Source: Neodiprion pinetum
Lineage: Eukaryota > Arthropoda > Insecta > Hymenoptera > Diprionidae
NCBI RefSeq assembly: GCF_021155775.2
Contig: NC_060232.1
Span: 23,319,922 to 23,383,921, forward strand
Direction of reading: 5' to 3'
DNA length: 64,000 nucleotides
A program made the position numbers and the translations under genes. Shown in pieces: positions 24,978 to 35,268 of this stretch (its first letter is position 1; the number at the start of each line of letters is the position of its first letter). The notes under the pieces were generated by a model. It ran no database searches. It was not told the DNA's origin and saw only the letters and a program-made list of their open reading frames with translations.

Positions 24978-27052
24978 ATGATGGCGTGTGATAAGAAGCT
25001 ACACCAAAGTAAGTCTGTGAACTTTACACTCGACATGTTCGATGGTTCTTTTACGAGCTCCATCGGTACCGGAAAATGTTCAGCGAATTTTTTTGCAAAA
25101 TTTTAGGAAATGTGCTGCTTTGAGCATCCGTACGTGGGGATTTTTGAAAGCGAGGTTATCCGAAGGGTGACATACGTCGGTACAGCAGCCATCGAAATTC
25201 TAGACCGAATCTGCATGTGCGGATTATCGAGCTTGGAATTCTCGTAAGTTTCATGGTAAACAGGAAAGTTTTATTTTTCCTCACCTTCGTTTACACCCGT
25301 CATGCAATAGACTGAAATCAAATGCTTAACTAATTAGTGACAATAATACGAGTTAATTATTTACTCCGTGTTGCAGCACGACTGTGAGGAACTCTCTGCG
25401 AAACCATCTTTGGTTGATTGGAGTTTTTATGTAAGTAAGACGATGACACCTCGCAGTGTGCGTGTTTTTAAAAGATTACGTTTCACAACACCAGTTATAT
25501 GACTTCTCAGAATTTTTATCGTACTCTTCGGATTACTCCACTGCGCCATGTTCAGAGGACCCGCTGCACTCCCTGCGCAAATTATCATCAAATGTTTTAT
25601 CGTGAGTAACATTAACTTGTATTTTTATCTTCGGATGGAATTTACTTACACGCTATTTACGTGTGAATTACCACCAAGCTGTGCATGCGTTTCAATAAGC
25701 ATCGATGTGACACTTTTACAGAGTTCCTGTACAATCGGTCTTCTGCTAACTTTAGTCTCAATTCCTGATTTCGAATCATGGCCCCAAGGGGTGTTGTCAA
25801 TTTGCTTCCTCGTCATGGCGGCAATAAAGCTCATCGGAATATTTTTCACCTGTATTGATGCGGTGAGTCGTTTTTCCATAAGCACCATATCTTTCATTGT
25901 TTTAGTCTCATGCCCACAATTTATCCTGGGATTCTCGATCCTTGTTAACAAACTGTTATTTGACATAAATTTCTGTGACAGGTGGATATGACTTCTGACT
26001 GGGGGTACTTGGTGGAGTTCGTTTTCGGAGTCTTCATAGTCGCAGCCGGAGTTTCGATATCGATATTAATTTTCAACAGCGCCTTTTTCATATCGGTGGT
26101 TGTCGGCGGTTCACTTTCCGTGGTTTTCAGCATGGTGAGTTTTCGAATTACCCATCCCCGGTATTACAGATGAAAAATAATGAAATTGACTTGCAAAGAA
26201 TCTTCTTCAAAGATTGTGGTAGTGGAGGTAGGTGATGTTGGAAATTGTCTCCGCAAAATTCATCATATTCTCAGTGCCATTTTATCATAATAAGAACTTA
26301 CATAGGTAGAAAAAGGTAAGGCAACTTCAGTGTCTAGTGGTGGAAGACGTGGTGGTAAGCCGGCAACCTCTGCACCTTCCAAGATGCAGTTCGCGTCTTC
26401 TCAAAGCTTTTCCGAAGCGGCAGCATTGGTATAAAGTAACCGCGACGATGAAAAATACGTGTGCTCGTGGGTCGTCCAAAAACTATAAGGAAATATCCCG
26501 TACTTAATTCGGCAAATTCGAATCTGAGTTAGCGTAAAATTTGCCTAAACTCGAGATGTATATGGACTGAAGAATAATCCGAGTATTATTGGCTTTTCTC
26601 GCCAATTCACAACGCCTCGGGTTTGAATAATACCTTCTTGACTTTCAAATTGCACAGAATTGAAGGAAATTGATTTTCAGCCCCAGGCGTACCACTTGAA
26701 CTCTCAGTCCTGCGGGACTCTCATCCTGCTTTTCAATGATAGTACAATTCGTCGTAATGATTTCGTGTATATTTAACACTCGATCGCGAAACAGAGATCA
26801 TTATTAAATTTTGCTTGCCGCACGTGTACCGTTTAGGTGTCCTTGCTGGATCTTCATCAGAACATGAGCATCAATTCATGGTGGTGGGAAGACGGAATAT
26901 TGAACGGCTGCGTCTACCAAGTGGTGAGACAACTAGTTTTGACGTGCTGCGTTCGCGTGGAAGACCCTCCCTCTATCGTCGTGACGGAAGATGAACCCTC
27001 GGAAGAGGCTTCGGGACGAGCAGTTGAAATAGTCGAGACCACTAGAAGATGA
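24978..27052 (+). CDS. Multi-pass membrane protein, unrecognised (seven exons)
   Basis: Exons 24978-25008, 25189-25243, 25377-25430, 25511-25601, 25722-25862, 25982-26134 and 26837-27052 join without a stop and with matching phases (1, 2, 2, 0, 0, 0). The product is 246 residues starting MMACDKKLHQ. Donors are mostly GTAAGT or GTGAGT and acceptors end CAG or TAG. Hydrophobic segments lie near residues 40-60, 71-91, 101-120, 133-155 and 158-179, so it is a four- or five-pass membrane protein. There are several Cys in the N-terminus (CMCG), an NMS sequon near residue 184 and a WWWEDG motif after the last segment. The C-terminal tail is acidic. The start is the first ATG after a possible TTTCCAG acceptor at 24941; the frame stays open upstream to 24876, so a longer N-terminus is possible. 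I do not recognise the family. Function is unknown; a role at the plasma membrane or in vesicles would be a guess. Confidence 0.72.
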
Positions 27053-27565
27053 AAATGAAGACGCGGAGGTTGTTGAATTGATGAAACTGTAACCACAACG
27101 CGCGTAGATCCTGTGAACATCGGCAGTGATTGCTTTTTATACTTATATACACGTCCGCATGTACACACTGGTATCAGCAATCTATTCTAAACCGATCAAG
27201 CGAGTTTCAATCACGGCTACTTTGTAGGCTCAAGATTACCCACTCCGTCTGTTAATGGAAATTCCAAACTAGGTGCTTACAATGGTATAGGAAATATCTT
27301 TCATCCGGGATGCAATCTCGAACTGCTCAGATTAACGTTAGGCAACATCGATGGAAAGCCAATCGTAATGGTTTCATCTCAACCAATTTCTACTCTCTGC
27401 TCGAGTCTGCAATGTACATACTTACACAGGTGTATATAAAGTGAAACATGTATCCGAACTACACCCCGTTTACTTCATTTACATTTCATTCTCATGGAGA
27501 AAATCCCGTCCTTGTTTTGTCAACTTTTGGTTTTTGACCATTGAGAACTTTGTTTTATATTCTAG

Positions 27566-27685
27566 AACATCACGGTGATTGGTAGATATCGTACGTACTA
27601 CAAGAATTACCGTGCCTTAAAAATGAGCCAACTTCGAGTCGAAGGTGTGACAAGATTGGACTATTTGATGTGGAATGACTGTTGA
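27566..27685 (+). CDS. Alternative last exon of the multi-pass membrane protein gene
   Basis: After TTTTATATTCTAG, a good acceptor, an open frame of 39 codons and a stop follows. Exon seven of the preceding gene holds an internal GTG/GTGAGA donor at 26923/26924 in phase 0, which would join directly to this frame. The spliced product would be 243 residues, with a basic, Tyr-rich tail (RYRTYYKNYRALKMSQLRVE) in place of the acidic tail of the read-through form. Exon, splice sites and phase are visible; whether the transcript exists is inference. It could instead be a chance frame in 3' flanking DNA. Confidence 0.35.
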   Translation, partial: NITVIGRYRTYYKNYRALKMSQLRVEGVTRLDYLMWNDC

Positions 27686-27966
27686 TTAGTCAAAACCTAC
27701 CCCGTTCAGTTGTACTCTCCTCTTTCCACACTGACTTAATAGTTCTAGTCAAGTAATTATTCCGGATCATTGTCGAACACCTTCGTGCAGTTTATCGGAA
27801 TTGAAATGGGGATATGTGGTGCTAGTGGATGTAGCTGGAAGACGAAGGAGCTGTTCTCCTTTCTGAATCACTGGCAACCTCCTCGTCCGAGTGAGGGAGG
27901 TATGTGTGGTGTGGGCGATCAGGACGTTTCTTTCGGTATTGTGTGCGCCCGTGGGAACTCGTGGGA

Positions 27967-28061
27967 TTACACAGTCGAGGTAGACATAATTATTGTATTT
28001 CTCGAGCCTTTGGCCCAGGAATGCCAGGCAGCTTCCACCACTCGGGTTCCGAGTGCTCCAC
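27967..28061 (-). CDS. Tentative last exon for the minus-strand membrane protein
   Basis: After a CCCGCAG acceptor, 95 bases continue the phase-1 end of 28343-28685 and reach a stop after 31 residues (GALGTRVVEAAWHSWAKGSR and on). Two other frames of the same exon are also open, one of them for about 96 codons, so this frame choice rests only on the phase match. The region is GC-rich, where chance frames are frequent. Confidence 0.18.
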
Positions 28062-28342
28062 CTGCGGGCCAGCGAGTATATTTTTCACGTCTAGACATCG
28101 GTGTAGGTGCTTTTTTACGTCTATGGCTCACGTGAGCAATCACACGTACGTGCGCCATGGTAGCAAAGGCAGGGCAAGTTCCTTTACTGGGGCCCTCGAA
28201 GGTGAAAGGCTGCTGGGATCGATAATTCAATTTAATCTTGAGAGATTCTTTCAGAGAATATGATAAAAGGACGAAGCATGCCACCGCTGATTGCGTGATG
28301 TTCGAGGTTCGTGCTCGCGTGTTTAAATCTTGATTATCATAC

Positions 28343-28685
28343 CTGCGCAGAAGCCTTTCGACGAAATGATTTCACCCGCATCTACTATTGCAGGTGCAAT
28401 AAGAAACCGGATCACAGGCGTTAAGAACAGACAGATTTTCCAACAAATAAAGACGCCAAACATCAATCTAGTTATTGCGGGATTCAAGACAAAGCTGCGG
28501 TCCACGGTTCTTCTGTCTCTTTGCCGATCGAGGTACTGTGCCAAGCACTCAGTAGAACAAACACCGGCCAGACAAACTGTGAAAAGTACAAATGCGGCTT
28601 GGAAAAACCACACACGCTGTCGAGTTCCCACGAGATTTCCTCGGCAAAAACAGTATCGGTAATTGAATGCCGAGGTAGTTGAGAT
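28343..28685 (-). CDS. Probable internal exon of a second membrane protein
   Basis: A minus-strand stretch bounded by a GTTTTCCAG acceptor and a GCAG/GTATGA donor, open for 114 codons. The peptide starts ISTTSAFNYRYCFCRGNL, has hydrophobic segments around WFFQAAFVLFTVCLAGVC and LMFGVFICWKICLFLTPVIR, and a charged stretch (DRQRDRRTVDR) between them. This is the layout of a two-helix part of a multi-pass protein. A possible last exon in matching phase is 27967-28061. No starting exon was identified. Two other frames are also open here (67 codons on the minus strand, 110 on the plus), so the reading is not secure. It lies head-on to the seven-exon gene at 24978-27052, but similarity between the two was not evident. 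Confidence 0.38.
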
Positions 28686-30963
28686 CTGGAAAACGATGGC
28701 TGTCTGTGGGGTGGCTCTAAATTAAAGCTCTAATCGCGCCCGATTTCCATTTTTATGATCAGAAGCGGAGCGGGATTCAAGAATCTATGTTCGGCAGTCG
28801 ACTCGAGGATTGTTCGGTGCTTGCCTAAACAGTCTCGTTATTCTTTACAGTAATTGTTCGATCCCTCCGTTCTATTGTTGATGAAAGAATCCGCAATTCG
28901 CTACGGCGTATACCAATCAGAATTTCCAATGAATCATCGTAACAAATGGCTAATGGTTCTCCCCTCCAGTTATATATTTCACTTTGTGGACGCATGGGTA
29001 TTCATGAGCCAAACGTTATTAATTGCTCGACGCATTGTTTTCGACGCTGAGAGATGAATTCGGGTCTGCACACGGCGGCAATTGTAGTCTGTGCGATCCG
29101 TTTTGGTTGCAGAAAAATTTGTTCAGCAAACAGGTATTTTCTCTACACCTTAATTCGTTCCGTTCAAATTGGGTCCTAAATAATTGCTTACGGGTAATTA
29201 ACTTCACGATATTCCATGCCACAATTTTTATGGCATCCATGTAAAACATCATCAGGTCGCCTCTGAGTATCACTTATGTAATTGATGCAACTGATGGCAG
29301 AATCCTAAATTCATTGCAATTCATCTTCCACGATCACTCAGGGGCTACCCGTCTGCCCATTTTTTATTCTTGGAAATCGACGTTTGATAGCTAATAACTG
29401 GCTCTGGGGTGAGATAAATGTCACCGTGTTAAAAAAAGGGAGAGCGGTAAGGGTCTCGGATTCGTACTTAAATCATTGCCCTTTGACGCTAACCCTTTAT
29501 GGCTTGTTTCCGATCGGACCAAGCCGGCTAGAAGAGCTTATCCAATTACCGGTAGTCCGAGCCGTCGGAACTCGACTCCCGAGTTTCAGAGCGGTGGCTT
29601 ACTCCAGACAATTTTGTACTATATTGGTATTGAGCTACGGTTGTACGGCCAGGAACGTATTGGCAAGTATTTATCGGTGGAATGCGATTGAAATACGAAC
29701 ATGAGCAAACTTTTTTGAAACAGATTCTTGACTCTTGGACAAGTTATTTCATCAGCGGAATCGGAAACTCGACCACAATTCACTGGCAAACAACTGGATA
29801 ATGAGAAATTGAGAATCATATTTTAAGCTATTGTGATGGTTTTCTATTTGCTATTATAATATTAAAATGATAGGATGAGTAATTCTTGTGAAAAATGTAA
29901 TACAAGAACTATAAATTATACTCTGGCATAGAAATTTAGTTCACTGAAAAGATCTGTCATTAATTGGTGACTTAAAATTTTTTTTTTAAATAATAGAATT
30001 AATATTGAATGTGAGTAACAATAAGTAAAATTTTATATTCATACATTAATTATAGTTACACATTCGTCAACAATTTTACACTGATAACATGGACTAATCT
30101 CTTTTCGTAACTACGGAATTTGATCTCCCATTCATCGTTTTGATGATCCAAATTATTTCATAAAGTTATGACTTATCGTTTATTCGAGGCCCATCAGGTT
30201 TCACAGATTGTGTAAAGAGGAGGTCGATCAAATAACAGTGATAGGAAACCAGATTTCTTCAGATCACGTTGCTCGCTTAGTTTCTTATTTCTTGTGGATG
30301 AATAACTTATGATTGTTACTCTTACGCTATTCTGCAAAATATGGCTTTTTCTTTTACTTTTCATCACTATTTAAAACGATGTAAAATTCGAAACACACAC
30401 TTGTATCTATACGTAATCAAATTATCGCAATTAAAATGGCGATTTATTGTCCCTTGGTGCGGTCATGCTTGGATCTCACACTATTCGCAGACAGGTGGAA
30501 TGGCTGGAAATAACTATAGGAAATCGAAACAACCGGTTTTTTTCAAATCCCGGTGGAGGTAGTTTTAGAAAAGTAAATCTTCAAACGTAGGTGTAACGTA
30601 GGAACAACACGTTGGGGGCAGATGAGGCTGAGGGATCGAATCGTTCGTCACCTCAAAATCCCTTTTATCATCCGACATGAATCTTTTAGCCCGACTTCTT
30701 TACTGTCTCCCCATCGCTATTTCATCTCCATCATAAGCAGATGGCTTTTTACGAAACTGGCGTTGCAACCACCCCTCGTCTGCCTTCAACGGCACGGTAA
30801 AGTCTTTTGTCAGGGCAGAAATATGGCGTGCTCGCTTCTTAAAACTTTCTCATTCGTCAAATTAGAATCCGCCTTTTTGCCGGGGCAACGACAATCCCCG
30901 AAGGGATTCTCGTCTTCCTCAACAAAACAATAGATCAAAGAGTTTAACTGTTGCCTTTTACTG

Positions 30964-30988
30964 CCCCCCCCCCCCCCCCCCTCCCCCC
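30964..30988. repeat. Poly-C tract
   Basis: Eighteen consecutive Cs, one T, then six more Cs. G-quadruplex-capable on the minus strand and likely hard to sequence exactly. Confidence 0.85.
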
Positions 30989-33900
30989 TTGTGAGAGGGG
31001 TGGACAAGAAGTATGCTAGGAAATAGGAGGCAAAGCGATGTCGCATGTCACGTGGACTAAGAAGACACGCTATTTTCGCGAAATCTTATCGCGCGAAGAA
31101 AGTCTTCACGGCAGTCGAGCAGTATTTAGCCCTCGGGTTACGGGAATGATCAAAAGTCGTGGGAAACAAAGAAACTCTGATTTCCATTTCACTTCTACAA
31201 AACAGTGTTTCTTCGGCATTTTATTCAACTCACCCTCGTTATAGTATCATTGTTTCGTCAAGAAAGAAAAGTAGCCTAGATTACTACGATCAGCATTATG
31301 CGGGAACATATTTTACCGTAATCAAGTTTTAAATTTACGAGAATGATGAAAGGCAGCTTAAAACGCAGCGTGCCCAAAATCTTACACCGCTTTTTACGAA
31401 CCTCGTTTCTTACCATTTTCAGAGCTATAATTGAACCATACTTTAATATATTATCCGAGATAAATTTGTACAGCGGTTCTTTCGCCGCCTTGGTTTTGAT
31501 TTTTGCGGTATAGATTTCGGAGTAGCAATTGAATTTAGAAAATAGTTTAGGCGAATGTAGATATTTTTATAACGCGTATCAGAATCTTGAGTCTTTTTTG
31601 GAAACGAGTTTATTACGGTTTCCAATTCCATCTGCGGTAGAAAAGAAAGAATCCTGAGCGAAGCGAAGCGTCAATTTGTTTGTCGATACTTGCGATTCTG
31701 GACCAATATCATAAGATTCTCTCCGTGGTAACTTATAAGGCAACTCAATTAGGATTAAGCGGAGACGGCGAACGTGAGAGATTAATACCAGATGATCTCC
31801 AAGCGCGTTATATAGGCTTATACGTCTCGATATAATCTTATTGGTTTCGGTACATCAATTCTCGATTATGCTCGACTGTACCACGATATTATATATATTT
31901 TATTCGAAAAACGCGCCCACCTCTCGTCGTCAATAAAGTACGTTTACATTCTCTCAAAAATATAGAGCATTCTTAGTCAATTGACTGGCCGTAATGGATT
32001 TTACAAAAAACAACTTTGTCAATTTTTCTCTCCGATTTCCGAAGTCAACCATTTCACAAACACATTTTTCCGAAGTTCAGTGTAATATTCAATAACATTT
32101 TGGCTTCAATTGGCTTACCACAGATCTTTCAAATCATTTTCTTTTTTATGCTGCTGATGAAGAACACCACAATGCTTCTTCAACTTTTGCAATATTTTCA
32201 GGAATGTGTGCAGAACACTGAACACGTGCAAAGACATGTACACGAAAATTTTTCATCGATTGAAAACTCGATAACAAACGGTAAAGGCCTATCGATATTG
32301 GCAAAATGAATCAGATCGTTTGAATCTAACACAGAACGGATGATTCAAAGCATTGCATTGCCAGTAGAGATTTAATATAAAATGACTATTTTTAATGGGC
32401 TCTTGCGTTGCTTCGAGACAAATCATTGATCTGTTAGAATGTTGGTATAACAAAAGCGGTATAATCTGATAAGAACTCGAAAGATTACATCGTCAATCTA
32501 TTGAATTAAAGCAAGAGAAGATTGTAATCTAATCAGTTTGAATTATTATTCATTACCTGTGCGATTGATTTGGATAAAGCAGTCATGAGACTCATGTCAG
32601 CTGATTTATTCAGAAACACCAATACGAATTAAAAAGTAATATTAAGTAGATCAAACTATGTAAGTCATTAAAAAGATTGACTAAAAAAAATTGTCCTAAT
32701 CGGCAGAGAATGCCCGCTATAGACGAAGAGACCTGCAGATATATGGATGAGGGAGAGAGTGGCAAGTTTTCGGTTAAGTCAAGCGTGAAATACAAGTCCG
32801 GACGTAGCAGTACGGGCGACAGCTTGGCCGACAAGGAGTTTGGCTACGGTCAACTTAGCGTTGGAATACACTGGGTGTCTGTACCTTCGAAATGGCATAT
32901 CTACCAACCTCCGGTTCGAAATGGTTCAATGGCTTGGCCCATCTTCTGAAGCACGTGTCCGAGCGGTGGTCCAGTGCTAATAGACCGGCAGTGCCATTCC
33001 ATCCGATAAATTGATTGGCCCTTATGTCGCCGGTCAAGAGACGGACTTCAAAGGAGCAACAGTGGTCGACTGGCGTCTATGAGATGGGTGAAGTTTCGCG
33101 TCTAGAAGGCGAGTAAGACGGTGAAAAGGAATCCTCTCCCGGATATTCCGCCCCGTCGGTTTTCGCCACAGTGGTATCACTGACTCTTCGAAGTAGGCGT
33201 CCAGGACGCACCCACAACGTCTGCGGGGCTGGAATAGCTTCCTTGGCTTTGTGCCGTTTGAGCAAAATCGTTTTTCACCTAATCGTCGGGCGAAACCCGG
33301 CTCTAACCACCCTCCCTGGACTTATCTCTCGCTTCGCAGCAGAGTGCCGAGAAACTTCCTTGACGCGTACGCGTGTGCAAACTTTCGCCATAAATCTGCC
33401 TGGTGTAGCCTATTTTCTAACAAACTTTTCATACGTCAATGTTCCACGGTTTTGCGTTCGCCTGTCAACCCCATGACTCACGTGCGGCTCAGGTGTTTGC
33501 GCCTAACAATTCACCGCTTATATCGCGCTTGCCTTTCATAACCGACGTAAGAACGGAAAAGCTCCATTTTCCCCAAACACCTACGCAACGCAGACTGACA
33601 TGTGTCGGTTCTCACTATCGATCTGCTTTTGGAGAAAGCTTGGAGAATTTATAAAGTAGTTACCCGAATTGTAGTTTGATCCGAAAATGGTTCCGTCAGA
33701 TTTTTCATTTATCACTGCAGTCTATAAAAGATTTCATTACCGAGTAATTCATTCATTATTTCCCAGTTTATTCACCTCAAGTAAATGAATTGATTGGCTA
33801 CAAATTCTTTTCCCGCGAAAAACAGAGTAGATATATATATTAGATCGAAATCTTCTCAGGCTTCGGGAAATTTTTCTACATGATGTCAACTTGTTTGCAG

Positions 33901-34751
33901 CACTGATATCGATTTAGTGTAAACTATAATATACCAAACAATAGCTCAGCTGATGTGTGCTTACAGTGTGGCTGCGGAAATTTGCAAGGGGCACGCTTCC
34001 GTGAATCCAAAGTTTAGTTGAGGAGGGTTCAGATGCCCGGAGGTCAAAATCGAAGAAGTTAACAAGGACGGCTTTGTCAGAGCATTGTTAGCCTCGTGCT
34101 AAACGCTAAACGCCAAACGTTGTACATATTACGATCTATTAACACCTTAACAAGGTCCAGGTAATGAAGCTTCCCGCAATTATAAATTATTCTGAACAAT
34201 ATTCAACGTATATTCAGGTGATCGGAAAAATTTATAAGACTTTATCCGCGATATTTAAATACAGAACTTAGAATTACATATTGTGTCCATTACTTAGAAC
34301 GCAGGAATGACTTTTGAGTTGCCGCCATCTGGCAGAGAGTTTCGAATTAATGCGCGCCAACCGTAGAACGCCTTTAATCATTCCTAAGCTGTTGAAAACT
34401 AGTCCCATCTCTTTTTTCTCGGCTTTTTGCTGATGGTGCGTCCACATTGAGACTCGTGAACGTCGATGTTAACGCGACGCGTACGTTTTGACGTCACATA
34501 CAAACTATCGCGAACTTTAGTCATGCGAATTGTCGTTCCGTTGGCTTAAACAATACATGTAAGGAATATTGGCAATCGCCCGTATATGTGGCGTCAACGT
34601 TCTTGACTTCCTATGTAGACGCACCGCGATCGGACAATTTTAGTTCATACCTCCTGTGATACTTCAGAGATGGTGCGAAAGCTACTGTTCAAATTGAATA
34701 AAATTCGACCAAGTAGTTTCTGAGATCATCGATAACAAACAAGCGAATGCA

Positions 34752-34800
34752 CTCTCTCCATCTCTCTCTCTCTCTTTCTCTATATATATATGTATATATA
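34752..34800. repeat. CT microsatellite joined to TA microsatellite
   Basis: An imperfect (CT)n run passes directly into an imperfect (TA)n run. Compound dinucleotide repeat, probably variable between individuals. Confidence 0.8.
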
Positions 34801-35155
34801 CAACTGTAGTTGATAAATGTAGAAGTAGATGTCCTTCTTTGTAGCCTGAGATTCAAACAGCACATAGTTCGATGGGTGAATTTCTCTGGTGGTGATCCAA
34901 TTACCACGTTGGTTCTGTAGTTGGTCGGGTTGTTCCTTATCCGAGGCAAGTTAAGCCGGGGCTTACCCCAAAGTCCTAAGACTTCCTCACTCTCAGCTTC
35001 TCGCCTACGCCCAGCGAGCACGATCTCCGGTTACTTGAGGTTACTCGCCAGACACCAAACACAACCGTATTACGTCGTGGGTCTTCCTGAGCAGATATGA
35101 GCCCCGTTTTCTTTTGTTTATACGCGTTCACGCCCCGCCGGAGAAGCCGACTTAC

Positions 35156-35268
35156 CCACGATTGGCACTGCGGATATATTTCACCGACTCGCCGCCGCTC
35201 ATGCTGCCGACCAAAATTCGAACGTCTTCGCTCCTTCGATCTCCGGTTTCCTGTTCCCATTCGGACAT
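35156..35268 (-). CDS. Probable first coding exon, unrecognised gene
   Basis: An ATG directly after an in-frame stop opens 37 codons plus two bases, ending at GG/GTAAGTCGG, a near-consensus donor. The peptide starts MSEWEQETGDRRSEDV and ends SVKYIRSANR; it is hydrophilic, with no signal peptide, so a cytoplasmic or nuclear protein would fit. Codons are rich in G-starting triplets, as in real coding sequence. Continuation requires an exon beginning with one base before the next codon. Possible continuations are at 35086 leftwards (69-base intron, stop after about 15 residues) or 34919 leftwards, but neither is convincing, and the next exon may be further away. The GC content of the region raises the chance of a spurious frame. 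Confidence 0.42.

Larger units (their letters stand above)
28686..35155. other. Stretch with no firmly supported gene
   Basis: Contents seen: a poly-C tract near 30.97 kb, a GC-richer patch at 32.68-33.65 kb with successive short open frames (see findings), a CT/TA microsatellite near 34.75 kb, and otherwise AT-rich DNA. The plus-strand frame at 28854-29057 lacks an ATG, and 29384-29704 begins at TTG; neither has domain or splice support. Confidence 0.5.
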
